Assembly (NCBI GenBank): GCA_947478455.1
Contig: CANJWR010000010.1
Location: 1 to 55,993 of the forward strand
Source of the DNA: Beijerinckiaceae bacterium
GTDB taxonomy: Bacteria; Pseudomonadota; Alphaproteobacteria; Rhizobiales; Beijerinckiaceae
Length of the DNA: 55,993 nt
Direction: 5' to 3'
The position numbers and the translations under genes are program-made. Position 1 is the stretch's first letter; each line of letters begins with the position of its first letter. Below the pieces are notes generated by a model. The model was not told the origin of the DNA, made no database searches, and saw only the letters and a list, made by a program, of their open reading frames with translations. Below, in pieces: positions 1 to 9,196 of this stretch.

Positions 1-1
1 A

Positions 2-130
2 CTTCTGGAGGCCATCAACGGAAACGTCCAGGCCGCCAAACGCAAGGCAAAAGGCTATCGCAGCAAGCGCAACCTCAAGTTGATGGTCTACCTCATCGCC
101 GGAGGGGTGCTGGACACGCTACCCACATGA
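2..130 (+). CDS. Transposase C-terminal fragment (ISL3-like), cut by window edge
   Basis: The first 42 codons visible form an open frame ending in TGA at 128-130. The residues read EAINGNVQAAKRKAKGYRS, then a hydrophobic LMVYLIAGG run and the tail LDTLPT. This resembles the extreme C-terminus of ISL3-type DDE transposases, which end with an E-[AG]-x-N-x-x-x-Q-A-A-K-x-x-A-x-GY pattern followed by YLIAG; the final catalytic Glu would be the E of EAING. The rest of the gene lies outside the window. Immediately downstream, in the same frame, kinase-like sequence begins (NSDEPVLLLDGD), so the IS end must lie close to 130. The family assignment is from memory of the motif and is moderately sure; that it is a transposase tail is more certain than which family. 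Confidence 0.6.
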   Translation, partial: LLEAINGNVQAAKRKAKGYRSKRNLKLMVYLIAGGVLDTLPT

Positions 131-148
131 AACAGCGACGAGCCGGTT

Positions 149-1150
149 TTGTTGCTCGACGGAGATTTGCGGATCGTTTCTGCAAGCCGGTCTTTCTGCA
201 AACAGTTCCAGCCAGGAAATCCGCAAGTCAACGGAGCCCTTCTGGCCAAGCTTGGCGATGGCGAATGGAATGTCCCGCAGCTACGCAGCCTTCTCGAACT
301 GGCGCTGGATGACGGCCCCGAGATCGAGGGCTATCGGATGGATCTGGTGCGGCCAGACGAGCTGACGCGCAATCTGCTGATGAACGCCCAGAAGGTCGCC
401 TTCGAGGGCGAACAGAAAAACCGCGTGCTGCTGACCATTGACGACATCACCTATGCTCTTCTGGCCTCTCGCCAGAAGGACGAATTGTTGCGAGAAAAAG
501 ACGATCTGCTGCGCGAGAAAGACGACATGCTGCGCGAGCGGCGCATCTTGCTCGAAGAAGTGCAGCACAGAATCGCCAACAGCCTGCAGATCATCGCCAG
601 CATTCTGATGTTAAAGGCGCGTGGCGTTCAATCGGCAGAAAGTCGCCAGCATCTCGAAGATGCGCATCAGCGCGTCATTTCCATCGCGACCATTCAGGAT
701 CATTTGCGCGTCGGCCTCGAGAATGTCGAAATCCGACCCTATCTGATCAAGCTCTGCGGCAGTCTGTCGGCGTCGATGATTCAGGAAACGCGCCCGGTGG
801 CGCTGACGGTTCTGGCAGACGAATCAACCATTAACCCGCGTGACGCCGTCAGCATCGGCCTCGTGGTCACCGAACTCGTCATCAATGCTCTCAAACATGC
901 CTTTCCGGACAATCGCAAGGGCGCGATCATCGTTAGCTATCGCCAGAATGATTCAAGCTGGACGCTGGCGGTCGAGGATGATGGCGTCGGCATGCCGAAA
1001 GACGCCAAACCCAACAAGGGTCTCGGCACCACCCTTGTTGCAGCGCTAGCTGGCCAGTTGGAAGCAGAGGTGGTCAACGAGCCACGGGATGTAGGATTGC
1101 GCATCGCTATGGTGCATGCAGGCGTCGGATACCCGCACTCGAAAGCTTGA
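149..1150 (+). pseudogene. HisKA_2 sensor histidine kinase, probably N-truncated by the IS
   Basis: At least 333 residues. The N-terminus is a partial PAS-like domain (about 1-105; LLLDGDLRIVSASRSF). A heptad coiled coil follows (107-137, repeated LLREKDD units), then a HisKA_2 dimerisation box with phospho-acceptor His140 in EVQHRIANSLQII. A HATPase domain comes last, with the N box around ELVINALKHAF and the G1 box DDGVGMP. Such kinases phosphorylate a response regulator, often in the general stress or light response of Rhizobiales. The usual N-terminal part is missing: homology to the PAS core starts directly after the transposase stop at 128-130, and the only available start is a TTG at 149 with no good ribosome-binding site. 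The catalytic half is intact. It may be expressed from the IS or be dead. No cognate regulator is adjacent. Confidence 0.7.
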
Positions 1151-1372
1151 ACCCCAGCGCTTGACATGGCGGTGGCGTCTTTCGCTGCCCGCTCAGCGCA
1201 ATGCAGCCATGCAGACACAAACTGTTGCGCACTTTCGCGGAAAAGAACCCGGAGAAAGGTTGAAATGCACCTTCTTGGTGAAATACTACAGGCTCGCCGA
1301 AGGGTGTTTAAAAGCAGCTGAACTGCAGCCTTGAAACAGCACTCGGCAAGCCAACCATCGACTGGAGGATCC

Positions 1373-1609
1373 ATGAAATATCTCATCGCCGGCTCCGTGC
1401 TGTTTGCATCGGTCGCCCTAATCTCCGCACCCAGCCAGGCCGCCTGCGTCAACTGCCAGATCCAGACAAAGGCTCCCTCGGCCACAGCCGGGAAGTTCGA
1501 TTTCCGTGTCGTCTGCATCGACGATTCCAGCGGTGATGAGCTGTCCTCCAACATCACGGCAGGCAGCGACGAAGAAGCACTCGAGCTGATGCTGAAGACC
1601 AAGTGCTGA
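1373..1609 (+). CDS. Small secreted cysteine-containing protein, unknown function
   Basis: This 78-residue protein starts at ATG 1373, 4 nt after a CTGGAGGA ribosome-binding site. A clear signal peptide (MKYLIAGSVLFASVALISA, cleavage after SQA near residue 22) leads to a mature protein of about 56 residues. The mature part has a CVNC motif at its N-terminus and two further Cys, one of them the last residue, which suggests disulfides in the periplasm. The C-terminal half is acidic (AGSDEEALELML). It is not part of an obvious operon: the kinase ends 220 bp upstream and a strong terminator follows at 1620. I do not recognise a named family. Confidence 0.75.
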   Translation: MKYLIAGSVLFASVALISAPSQAACVNCQIQTKAPSATAGKFDFRVVCIDDSSGDELSSNITAGSDEEALELMLKTKC

Positions 1610-1619
1610 TCTGACAATC

Positions 1620-1645
1620 CGCCTCCAGTTGAGAAACTGGAGGCG
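1620..1645 (+). terminator. Strong intrinsic terminator (11-bp stem)
   Basis: A perfect 11-bp stem (CGCCTCCAGTT at 1620-1630 pairing with 1635-1645) with a GAGA tetraloop is followed by CTAATTTTAT. It lies 10 bp after the small secreted protein and 30 bp before the 3' end of the convergent serA, so it probably serves mainly the plus-strand gene and may also slow antisense readthrough. Confidence 0.85.
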
Positions 1646-1676
1646 CTAATTTTATCGGGCAGGAATCAGGCAGCCC

Positions 1677-2927
1677 TCACCGTTCGTACAGCAGCCGCGC
1701 CCTGATCGTCCCTTCAAGCTCCTTCAAGCCGTCCAACACATCTGCCGCCTGTTCGCGCGCCGCCGCGCCGTCCGATTCCACCACCACGTAACCGATGTCC
1801 CCGAAAGTCTGCAGATATTGCGCGGCGATGTTGAGGCCGCGGCTCGAGAAGACATTGTTCAGCCGGTTCAGCATGCCGGGCACATTACGATGCACGTGGA
1901 TGAAGCGCGTGCCGGCCGGGCTCGGGGGCAATTGCACCTGCGGGAAATTCACCGCACCCAATGTCGAACCGATGTCCGAATATTCGATCAGCTTCTTGGC
2001 GACTTCCGCCCCGATGCGCTCCTGCGCCTCTTCGGTCGAGCCGCCGATGTGCGGGGTGATGATGACGTTTTCGAGCCCCTGAATCGGGGTGACGAATTTC
2101 TCCTTGTTCGAAGCAGGCTCGACCGGAAACACATCTACAGCAGCGCCATGAAGATGCTTGCTCTTCAGCGCATCCGCCAGCGCGTCGAGATCCACCACAG
2201 TGCCGCGGCTGTTGTTGATGAAATAGGCGCCCTTCTTCATCTTCGCAAACTGGGCTGCGCCAATCATGTTCTGCGTTGCAGGCGTTTCGGGAACGTGCAT
2301 GGTGACGACATCTGCCTGACGCAGCAGTTCGTCTAGGGAGTCCACCGGCTCCGTATTGCCGTGACGCAGCTTGTCGCTGAGATCGTGATAGATCACCCGC
2401 ATCCCCATGGCTTCGGCCAGGTTCGACAATTGCGAACCGATATTGCCATAGCCGACGATGCCGAGCGTCTTGCCGCGCACTTCGAGCGAATGTTCCGCCG
2501 ACTTGTCCCAGCCGCCCTGATGGGCGCTGACGGAGCGCGGAAAGATGCGCCGCAGGAGCATGACGATTTCGCCGATGACAAGTTCGGCGACGCTGCGGGT
2601 GTTAGAGAACGGCGCGTTGAAAATCGGAATGCCGCGCCTGCGCGCTGCGTCGAGATCGACCTGATTTGTGCCCACGCTGAAGCAACCGGCGCAGATCAGC
2701 CGGTCGGCGGCGGCGAACACTTCTTCGGTCAATTGCGTGCGCGACCGGATGCCCACGATATGTACGCCTTCCAGCGCATCGGTGAGATCCTTCCCGTCGA
2801 GCGCCTTGGTCAGGCGGGTCAGGTTCGAGTAACCAGCGGCCTTCATCAGATCGACGGCACTGTCGTTGACGCCTTCGAGCAGCAGAACCTTGATCTTGTC
2901 TTTGGGCAGGGAAAGCCGGTCGTTCAT
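1677..2927 (-). CDS. serA: D-3-phosphoglycerate dehydrogenase, E. coli-type with ACT domain
   Basis: This 416-residue cytosolic NAD-dependent enzyme oxidises 3-phosphoglycerate to 3-phosphohydroxypyruvate, the first committed step of serine synthesis. The length matches the short E. coli form (about 410) rather than the long type of many alphaproteobacteria. The NAD-binding glycine motif is GIVGYGNIGSQ (157-166). The catalytic triad is visible as Arg241 (NNSRGT), Glu270 (FPVEP) and His293 (TPHIGGS). A C-terminal ACT domain begins near residue 343 and normally mediates serine feedback inhibition. The gene lies 98 bp downstream of rdgB on the same strand and could be co-transcribed or use its own promoter in the gap. 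Confidence 0.95.
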   Translation of the reverse strand: MNDRLSLPKDKIKVLLLEGVNDSAVDLMKAAGYSNLTRLTKALDGKDLTDALEGVHIVGIRSRTQLTEEVFAAADRLICAGCFSVGTNQVDLDAARRRGIPIFNAPFSNTRSVAELVIGEIVMLLRRIFPRSVSAHQGGWDKSAEHSLEVRGKTLGIVGYGNIGSQLSNLAEAMGMRVIYHDLSDKLRHGNTEPVDSLDELLRQADVVTMHVPETPATQNMIGAAQFAKMKKGAYFINNSRGTVVDLDALADALKSKHLHGAAVDVFPVEPASNKEKFVTPIQGLENVIITPHIGGSTEEAQERIGAEVAKKLIEYSDIGSTLGAVNFPQVQLPPSPAGTRFIHVHRNVPGMLNRLNNVFSSRGLNIAAQYLQTFGDIGYVVVESDGAAAREQAADVLDGLKELEGTIRARLLYER

Positions 2928-3025
2928 CGGAGGCGCACTCTTGGTTGGCAGCGATGCGGCAAGTCTAGCAGCCGGGATGGCGATTCAGAAATGCCCCGGG
3001 GCGCGTCAGCGGCGTCAGGCCGCAG

Positions 3026-3664
3026 TCACGCCTTCTGCAGGCAGGCAGCTGCGAGCATTTGGAAGGCGCGCGCGCGGTGCGACAAGGCGCGCGAGCCATC
3101 GGGCGGAATGCCGTGCTTTTCGTCGGCGGTCATTTCGCCGAACGTTCTTGTGTGCTCGTCCGGCAAGAAGCAGGGATCGTAACCGAAGCCGGCTGCGCCA
3201 CGCGGCGGCCAGACAATTTCACCGAACACCTTGCCCTCGAATGTTTCCTGATGCCCGTCCGGCCAGACGACCGCGAGGGCCGAGACGAAATGGGCGCGGC
3301 GCTGATCGGGCTGCGTGCAGCTGCGCTCACGCAACAGCGCATCGATGCGGGCCATGGTGGTATCGTAATCGCCAGCCTCCTTCGCCCAGCGGGCGGAATA
3401 GATGCCCGGCTCGCCATTCAGCGCATCGACGCAAAGGCCGGAATCGTCCGCAAAGGCCGGCAGGCCGGAGGCGTTGGCGGCGGCTTCCGCCTTGATCACC
3501 GCATTGGCGATGAAGTCGGCCCCGGTTTCGTCCGGTTCGCCAAGACCGAGTTCGCCGGCGGAAACGGCCTCAATGCCGTAAGGCGCAAGCAATTCGCGCA
3601 TTTCGCGGAGCTTGCCTGAATTGTGGGTGGCCACCACAATGCGGCCTTCGAGTTTGCGGGTCAT
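3026..3664 (-). CDS. rdgB: dITP/XTP pyrophosphatase (RdgB/HAM1)
   Basis: This 212-residue enzyme hydrolyses non-canonical purine nucleotides (dITP, XTP) to monophosphates and so keeps them out of DNA. Family motifs are the N-terminal [13 protein letters not shown], the acidic [23 protein letters not shown], and the C-terminal [11 protein letters not shown] and SHRARAF. The start is ATG at 3664, preceded by GGACAGGACAG on the minus strand; the frame stays open another 55 codons upstream, but those residues do not resemble the family. In many Rhizobiales rdgB follows rph directly. Here rph is 3.8 kb away on the opposite strand, with eda, a transferase and a binding protein between. Confidence 0.93.
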   Translation of the reverse strand: MTRKLEGRIVVATHNSGKLREMRELLAPYGIEAVSAGELGLGEPDETGADFIANAVIKAEAAANASGLPAFADDSGLCVDALNGEPGIYSARWAKEAGDYDTTMARIDALLRERSCTQPDQRRAHFVSALAVVWPDGHQETFEGKVFGEIVWPPRGAAGFGYDPCFLPDEHTRTFGEMTADEKHGIPPDGSRALSHRARAFQMLAAACLQKA

Positions 3665-3819
3665 CTGTCCTGTCCGGTGCGGGCGTCGTCCTGCGAAGGT
3701 ATAGGGGAGAAAACGCCGCGCGTGCAAAGGTTGCGCCGACATACCACATTGCGGCGCGCTCCAAAGCGTGGCTGACTGGGACCATACGATCGGGAACCAT
3801 TCTTCAGGAAGGAAACGCC

Positions 3820-4485
3820 ATGACGTCACACAGCGAAACGCCCCTTGCGATTCTCGAACCCGCCCGGCTCATTCCCCTGTTGACCATCGAGCGTATCGAG
3901 GATGCAGCCCCGCTGGCGAAGACTCTCGTGGATGCCGGCCTGCCGGTGCTGGAAATCGCCTTGCGCACCAAGGTTGCGCCGAATGCGATCCGGCAAATTT
4001 TGCGTGACGTGCCGGGTGCGATTCCGGGAGCCGGCAATGTGATGACCCCCCACGATCTGGCGCTGGCGCGCGACACCGGCGCGCGTTTTGCGCTGAGCCC
4101 TGGATCGACTGCTGCTCTCCTGGAGGCCGCAGCCGCGCAGGATCTGCCGTTTGTGCCGGGCATTGCGACCGCGACCGAGCTCATGAACGTCATGTCTGCG
4201 GGCTTCCATGTGGTGAAGTTCTTCCCCGGCGCAACGCTGGGCGGCGCGGCGACGTTGCGGGCCATGGCGGCCCCGTTTCCGCGCGTAAAATTCTGCCCGA
4301 CCGGCGGCACCAGCGAGGACGATCTGGAAGAATGGCTGGCGCAGCCCAACGTGATCGCCGTTGGCGGCGCATGGCTCGCGCCGCTCGACGAAATCCGCAA
4401 CAAGCAATGGGACAGGATCGGCGCCCGCGCGCGCGCAGCAGTGTCGAAGTACCTCGCCCGGCGACTACCCGACAGCGCAGCGTAA
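3820..4485 (+). CDS. eda: KDPG/KHG aldolase
   Basis: This 221-residue class I aldolase cleaves 2-keto-3-deoxy-6-phosphogluconate to pyruvate and glyceraldehyde 3-phosphate (Entner-Doudoroff), with possible activity on 2-keto-4-hydroxyglutarate. The general acid/base Glu45 (LEIALRT) and Schiff-base Lys133 (HVVKFFPG) sit at the same numbers as in the E. coli enzyme. The phosphate-binding CPTGG and VGGAWL segments are present. The usual KFFPAE is KFFPGA here, a mild departure. The start ATG follows AGGAAGGA by 6 nt. The usual partner edd is not in the window; the gene stands alone, divergent from rdgB and convergent with the gamma-glutamyltransferase gene. Confidence 0.93.
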   Translation: MTSHSETPLAILEPARLIPLLTIERIEDAAPLAKTLVDAGLPVLEIALRTKVAPNAIRQILRDVPGAIPGAGNVMTPHDLALARDTGARFALSPGSTAALLEAAAAQDLPFVPGIATATELMNVMSAGFHVVKFFPGATLGGAATLRAMAAPFPRVKFCPTGGTSEDDLEEWLAQPNVIAVGGAWLAPLDEIRNKQWDRIGARARAAVSKYLARRLPDSAA

Positions 4486-4493
4486 ACGGTGCG

Positions 4494-4528
4494 CAGGCGG
4501 CTTACGGTTTTTAAAAACCTGCCGCCTG
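4494..4528. terminator. Bidirectional hairpin between eda and ggt-like gene
   Basis: An outer stem CAGGCGG (4494-4500) pairs with CCGCCTG (4522-4528). It encloses a 14-bp perfect palindrome, GGTTTTTAAAAACC (4506-4519), that supplies T-runs for either direction. The palindrome contains the TAA stop of the minus-strand gene. The position between two convergent genes and the symmetric shape suit a shared terminator. Confidence 0.55.
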
Positions 4529-6103
4529 ACCGTCCTTGCGCGGGTCGGAACCTGCGACGTATCCGCCCGCAATGCGATGAACGAGCTGCGCGCCGCCAAA
4601 GCTCGATTCGCCTTCATAAACTTCCGGCTTGATGTCGTGGCCGCGCGCCGCGAGATCAGCCGCGAGCTTCGCACCAGAAGCGGTTTCAATCATCACCGTC
4701 ATGACGTCGAGGATGCGCCAGCGCGGCGCATCGACGGCGGTCTGCGGATCCTGATTCCATAACTGCGTGCGCAGGAACATCTGCAAATGGCCTTGCGCCT
4801 GCATTTGTCCGCCCATCAGACAGAAGGCCATTTGGGCGTCGCCACCCTTTGTGACGAAGCCCGGGATGATGGTGTGGAATGGCCGTTTGCCGCCGCCAAC
4901 TTCGTTCGGATGACCGGGCTGCAACGAAAATCCGTAAGCGCGGTTCTGCAACGCAATCGCCGTTCCGGGCACCACGACGCCCGATCCGAAGCCGGAGAAG
5001 TTCGACTGGATGTAGGAGACCATCATGCCCTCCTCATCTGCGCTCGCCAGACAGACCGTGCCGCTGCCGCCCGGCGCGCCCGCGCCAAAATCTTTCGCTT
5101 TATGTCGGTCGATCAGTTTCGCGCGCGAGGCCAGATAGGCGTCGTCGAGAAGATGTGTCTGCGTAACGTCCGTCATGAAACGCGGATCGGCCACATAGGC
5201 GTTGATGTCCGCAAAAGCGAGTTTCATCGCCTCGATCTGCAGATGGAAGGATTGCGGCGAATCCGGCGCATGTTCTTCAATGTCGAGATGGCGCAGAATG
5301 CCCAGCGCCATGCAGGCTGCGATCCCCTGCCCGTTGGGCGGAATTTCATGCAGCGCACTGTCACCGAAGGATTTGTGAATCGTCCCGCACCAGTCGAGTT
5401 GATGATTTGCAAGATCGTCCGTCGTCAGCGCTGCGCCGCCCTGTTTTGCAAAGTCCGCAATGCGCTGTGCAAGTTCGCCACGATAGAATGCCTCGCCACG
5501 CGTCTCAGCAATCATTTGCAGCGAGCGCGCCAGCGGTTGCGAGGAAAACAATTCGCCTGCGCGCGGCGCGCGCCCGTCCGGCAGAAAGGCCTCCGCAAAG
5601 CCAGGTTGCGCATGAAGATTCCCGGCGGCCTTGCGCCATTGTTCGGCAATGACGGGCGAGACATGAAAGCCGCGCGTCGCATAGCGGATGGCGGGTTCGA
5701 ACAGTCTTTCGAACGGCAATCTGCCGAACTTCGTCGAGAGTTCCACCCAGGCGGAAATCGCGCCCGGAACCGTCACCGAATCCCAGCCACGTTGCGGCAT
5801 GGCGGTGCGTCCCGCAAAGCGCGCGGGCGTCCATGCGGCAGGCGCGCGACCCGATGCGTTCAGCCCATGCAGTTTGCCGCCGTCCCAGACGATGCAGAAG
5901 GCGTCCGACCCCAGCCCGTTGCTGGTCGGCTCCACGACAACGAGCGCCATGGCGCTGGCGAGCGCCGCATCCATGGCGTTGCCGCCCGCGTGAAGGATTT
6001 CGAGGCCAGCCTGCGTGGCGAGCGGCTGCGAGGTCGAGACCACATTGCGGGCGAGAATCGGCGAACGGCGGGACCGATAGAGGGCTTCGTGGGAAAACTT
6101 CAT
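4511..6103 (-). CDS. Gamma-glutamyltransferase family protein (no signal peptide)
   Basis: This 530-residue Ntn-hydrolase autocleaves into two chains and transfers or hydrolyses gamma-glutamyl groups. The early motif GGNAMDAALASAMAL (40-54) and PTSNGLGSDAF (59-69) are family signatures. The autoprocessing/nucleophile Thr is Thr349 in GGSGTVCLAS, so the small chain starts there. Unlike classical periplasmic GGT there is no signal peptide: translation begins MKFSHEAL at ATG 6103, and the frame upstream of it is not family-like. Cytosolic members of this type (YwrD-like) act on unknown amides. It is divergent from a periplasmic binding-protein gene across 178 bp and convergent with eda. The exact substrate is unknown. 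Confidence 0.87.
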   Translation of the reverse strand: MKFSHEALYRSRRSPILARNVVSTSQPLATQAGLEILHAGGNAMDAALASAMALVVVEPTSNGLGSDAFCIVWDGGKLHGLNASGRAPAAWTPARFAGRTAMPQRGWDSVTVPGAISAWVELSTKFGRLPFERLFEPAIRYATRGFHVSPVIAEQWRKAAGNLHAQPGFAEAFLPDGRAPRAGELFSSQPLARSLQMIAETRGEAFYRGELAQRIADFAKQGGAALTTDDLANHQLDWCGTIHKSFGDSALHEIPPNGQGIAACMALGILRHLDIEEHAPDSPQSFHLQIEAMKLAFADINAYVADPRFMTDVTQTHLLDDAYLASRAKLIDRHKAKDFGAGAPGGSGTVCLASADEEGMMVSYIQSNFSGFGSGVVVPGTAIALQNRAYGFSLQPGHPNEVGGGKRPFHTIIPGFVTKGGDAQMAFCLMGGQMQAQGHLQMFLRTQLWNQDPQTAVDAPRWRILDVMTVMIETASGAKLAADLAARGHDIKPEVYEGESSFGGAQLVHRIAGGYVAGSDPRKDGQAAGF

Positions 6104-6281
6104 CTGCGCCGTCTCCCTGCGCTTGCACGTGACTTCCCTCATACGCCAGTGGGTGAAACTCGCAAGCGCCACCACGCCTTCGGCGCCCTGTTGCCAATTT
6201 TGCGGCGTCTCCCTAATCTCGCATTCAAAGCAGAATGCAAAGGGCCGAGAGACGGCAGCCATCGCCATCAGGGGAGAGACA

Positions 6282-7364
6282 ATGAACCGCAAATATTTGG
6301 GTGGACTGGCGTCATCGGTTGCGTTTCGCGCCCTGATGCTGGCCGCACTTCCTGCTGCCGCGCAAGAAAGCCCGCTGATGTATCGCGGCGCGGATCGCGA
6401 CCAGAAGGTGCTCGAAGGCGCGCGCCGGGAAGGGCAAGTCGTCATTTACACCGGGCTCGTGGTGAATGTCGCCCTGCGCCCGATGGCGGACGCCTTTCAG
6501 GCGAAATATCCGTTCGTGAAAATGAACTATTGGCGGGGCGAATCCGAGGCCATCGCCGCCAAGGTTCTGGCCGAGGGGCGCGCCAACAACCAGGTAGGCG
6601 ACGTGATCGAGGGAACCGGCGTCGGCGAACTCGCGCTGGCTGCCAATCTGGTGCAGCCGTTTCATTCGCCGATGCGCGAGTTCCTGCCGAAAAACCTGCT
6701 CGATCCCGAGAACATGACGGCCCCGACGCGCGTCAGCTATTTCGCCATGGCGTACAACACCAAGCTCGTGCCGCCGGACAAGATTCCGCAAAAATACGAA
6801 GACCTGCTCGACCCCATGTGGAAGGGCAAGATTTCGTGGCGCATTGAATCTTCCAGCGGAACGTCCTTGTTTCTGACAAACCTGCGCCTCGCGTGGGGCG
6901 AGGAGCGCGCGCTCGATTATTTCAAGAAACTCTCGCAACAAAAGATCATCAATTTCGGCTCGGGTAGCGCACGCACACTGGTCGATCGCGTGATGGCGGG
7001 CGAATATCCGCTGGCGCTGAACGTCTTCGCACATTTCCCGGTCATCAGCGCGGCCGCCGGCGCGCCGGTGAACACCAAGCTGCTCGATCCGGTGCCGAGC
7101 ACATCGGCGTCGATCTCCATCGTCAAGAACGCGAAACATCCCTATGCGTCGCTGCTGCTAATCGATTTCATGCTCGGCAAGGAGGGGCAGGCAGTGTTCT
7201 CGAAAGCTGGTCTGTTCCCGGCAAGGCCCGATGTCGCGCCGGACCCGGTTGTGGCGACCGTCGATCCCAACATCGCCAAAGTGCCGGTGAACTTCATTCT
7301 CGGTTCGACCATCGACAAGATGGAAAAGCGGTCGGACGAGATCTATCAGGAGCTGTTCCGGTAG
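6282..7364 (+). CDS. Fe3+/AfuA-type periplasmic binding protein (paralogue 1)
   Basis: This 360-residue extracellular solute-binding protein (family 1) begins at ATG 6282 after GGGGAGAG. The signal peptide ends at about AAAQES (residue 28). The mature start, [18 protein letters not shown], matches the protein at 16253 almost position by position, and both carry KYPF and YWRGES/YWRGDS. The family fold binds Fe3+, phosphonates, polyamines or small organic ligands; the iron-binding Tyr pair cannot be confirmed by eye. No permease or ATPase genes are adjacent. Upstream and divergent is the gamma-glutamyltransferase gene; rph follows 91 bp downstream. The ligand is unknown. Confidence 0.82.
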   Translation: MNRKYLGGLASSVAFRALMLAALPAAAQESPLMYRGADRDQKVLEGARREGQVVIYTGLVVNVALRPMADAFQAKYPFVKMNYWRGESEAIAAKVLAEGRANNQVGDVIEGTGVGELALAANLVQPFHSPMREFLPKNLLDPENMTAPTRVSYFAMAYNTKLVPPDKIPQKYEDLLDPMWKGKISWRIESSSGTSLFLTNLRLAWGEERALDYFKKLSQQKIINFGSGSARTLVDRVMAGEYPLALNVFAHFPVISAAAGAPVNTKLLDPVPSTSASISIVKNAKHPYASLLLIDFMLGKEGQAVFSKAGLFPARPDVAPDPVVATVDPNIAKVPVNFILGSTIDKMEKRSDEIYQELFR

Positions 7365-7455
7365 GTTTTTACCGCGAATTGGGGCGGGCGGGGGCGTTCC
7401 TTGCGCGTTCGGGCCGAAAAGCCTAGAAGCGCCGGAGTTCAAAAGGAATTTGTCC

Positions 7456-8172
7456 ATGCGCCCGTCCAAACGCGCCGCCAACGAAATGCGTGCGGTTTCA
7501 CTCGAACGAGCCGTGGCTCGTTATGCCGAAGGTTCCTGCTTCATCAAGTTCGGCAATACGCATGTGCTGTGCACGGCGTCGCTGGAAGAAAAGCCGCCGC
7601 AATGGTTGCGCGGTCAGGGACGCGGCTGGGTGACGGCTGAATATTCCATGCTGCCGCGCGCTACCAACACGCGCACGCGCCGCGAAGTCACCTCCGGCAA
7701 GCCCTCGGGCCGCACGCAGGAAATCCAGCGGCTCATCGGCCGCAGCCTGCGAGCAGTGGTGAACCTGCAGGCGCTCGGCGAACGCCAGATCACACTCGAT
7801 TGCGATGTGATTCAGGCCGACGGCGGGACACGCACCGCCGCCATCACTGGCGCATGGGTGGCGATGTACGATTGCATCGAATGGATGCGCGGTCGCTCGA
7901 TGCTGAAGGATTCGCCGATCCGCGATCATGTGGCGGCTGTATCCTGCGGCGTCGCCAAGGGCACGCCGGTGCTGGACCTCGATTATGATGAGGATTCCAC
8001 CGCCGAGACCGACGCCAATTTCGTCATTACCGGCAGCGGCGGCCTTGTTGAAATTCAGGCCACCGCCGAAGGCGCAGTGTTCAGCGAAGCGCAGTTGAAT
8101 TCCATGCTGGGTCTGGCGCGTCTGGGCGTCGGTTCGCTGATCGACAAGCAGAAGTCAATTCTCGGACTCTGA
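7456..8172 (+). CDS. rph: Ribonuclease PH
   Basis: This 238-residue phosphorolytic 3'-5' exoribonuclease trims tRNA 3' ends. It opens with [14 protein letters not shown] and carries [11 protein letters not shown], the RNA-binding TRTRREV and [15 protein letters not shown] arginine clusters, and the phosphate-site [15 protein letters not shown]. Full length for the family. ATG 7456 is preferred over the in-frame TTG at 7450 because AAAGGAA lies 8 nt before it. It is separated here from rdgB, with which it is commonly paired in related genomes. Confidence 0.96.
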   Translation: MRPSKRAANEMRAVSLERAVARYAEGSCFIKFGNTHVLCTASLEEKPPQWLRGQGRGWVTAEYSMLPRATNTRTRREVTSGKPSGRTQEIQRLIGRSLRAVVNLQALGERQITLDCDVIQADGGTRTAAITGAWVAMYDCIEWMRGRSMLKDSPIRDHVAAVSCGVAKGTPVLDLDYDEDSTAETDANFVITGSGGLVEIQATAEGAVFSEAQLNSMLGLARLGVGSLIDKQKSILGL

Positions 8173-8189
8173 TCAACAGTCGGCTGCGA

Positions 8190-9047
8190 TCACGCCGCCT
8201 GCTGCATCGCCACGACGCTGCGAATTTCGTCGGCCAGAGCGCGCGCCTCGCGCGTCTGGTTGGCCGGCGCACGGATGAGCCCCATCCGGGAACGCGGAAG
8301 CTTCGGTAAGCCGTCATCTTCGCCCAGCCATCGCTGGCCGGGACGCATGGCGCCGAGCGGCAAAAGCGTGATCGCCAGCCCACTGTCCACGATGGGCGAA
8401 ATCGCCGCGTAATTGTTCGACACAAGCACGATGCGATAGTCCATGCCGGCTTTCATGAGCGCTGTCTCCGCCTGCTGACGCCAGAAGCAGGTGGGGCCGC
8501 CCAGCGCCAGCGGCACCACGGAGCCTTGGGGAAATTTCATCGGCGCGTGGGCGATCCACACCAGAGGTTCTTCGCGGATGACTTCCACTTCCGGGATGCT
8601 GGCGCAATCGGTTACCAGCGCCAGATCGAGATCGCGTGAGCGCACGCGCTCAGACAAGAGCACTGAACTTTCACAAACCACGGCGATTTCGACGAGCGGA
8701 TAGCGTCCGCGAAAATTCGAAAGGATCGCCGGCAGAAACGGCTCGGCGTAATCGTCCGGAATCCCGAAACGCACGCGGCCTGTCAGCCCCTTCCCGGCAA
8801 TCGCAGCAAGCGCCGAGGCCTCGGCCTGCAACATCGCGCGCGCATGATCGATCAATTGCTCGCCGCTGGCCGAGAGTCGCACACCCCGCCCCTGCTTGAC
8901 GAAGAGTTCAACGCCCAGTTGCTCCTCCAGCCGACGGATATGCATGGAGATCGCCGACTGGGTCTTGTTCACGCGCTCAGCCGCGCGGGTAAAGCTGCCG
9001 GTGTCGACAATGGCCAGAAAGGAACGGAGCTGATCGGTATCGAGCAT
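8190..9047 (-). CDS. LysR-family transcriptional regulator
   Basis: This 285-residue protein has an N-terminal winged helix-turn-helix (about 3-62; MLDTDQLRSFLAIVDTGSF, KTQSAISMHIRRLEEQLG) and a C-terminal periplasmic-binding-like effector domain from about residue 90. It is divergent from the DUF1127 gene with 149 bp between the starts. That gap holds an inverted repeat, CATCA-N7-TGATG, that fits the T-N11-A LysR box. Its likely targets are therefore itself and the DUF1127 gene; the pairing recurs in Hyphomicrobiales. The effector is unknown. It converges on rph with 17 bp between the stops. Confidence 0.9.
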   Translation of the reverse strand: MLDTDQLRSFLAIVDTGSFTRAAERVNKTQSAISMHIRRLEEQLGVELFVKQGRGVRLSASGEQLIDHARAMLQAEASALAAIAGKGLTGRVRFGIPDDYAEPFLPAILSNFRGRYPLVEIAVVCESSVLLSERVRSRDLDLALVTDCASIPEVEVIREEPLVWIAHAPMKFPQGSVVPLALGGPTCFWRQQAETALMKAGMDYRIVLVSNNYAAISPIVDSGLAITLLPLGAMRPGQRWLGEDDGLPKLPRSRMGLIRAPANQTREARALADEIRSVVAMQQAA

Positions 9048-9054
9048 GGAGATC

Positions 9055-9071
9055 CATCATGATCTGTGATG
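9055..9071. promoter_or_regulatory. Candidate LysR operator (CATCA-N7-TGATG)
   Basis: A perfect 5-bp inverted repeat with 7-nt spacing contains T9057-N11-A9069, the core of LysR-type boxes. It lies 8 bp before the lysR start, which suits autorepression, and about 125 bp before the DUF1127 gene. Confidence 0.5.
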
Positions 9072-9196
9072 TATCAGTTTAATAACATTCGTTGGACCGA
9101 TCAATACTCCTGCGGCATTTTGGCGGGGCTGCCGGAGCATCCCGGCATTTGCGGTCCCGGACCGCTGGTCCGGCCCGGATCACGAGGAGAATGATT

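Noticed and set aside
3026-3829. RdgB starting 55 codons earlier
   Set aside because: Those codons do not match the family and the start would cross into the eda 5' end.
4787-6847. 686-codon open frame on the plus strand opposite the gamma-glutamyltransferase gene
   Set aside because: It is antisense to a gene with clear family motifs; its composition (Arg, His, Ala) is typical of the reverse frame of GC-rich coding DNA.
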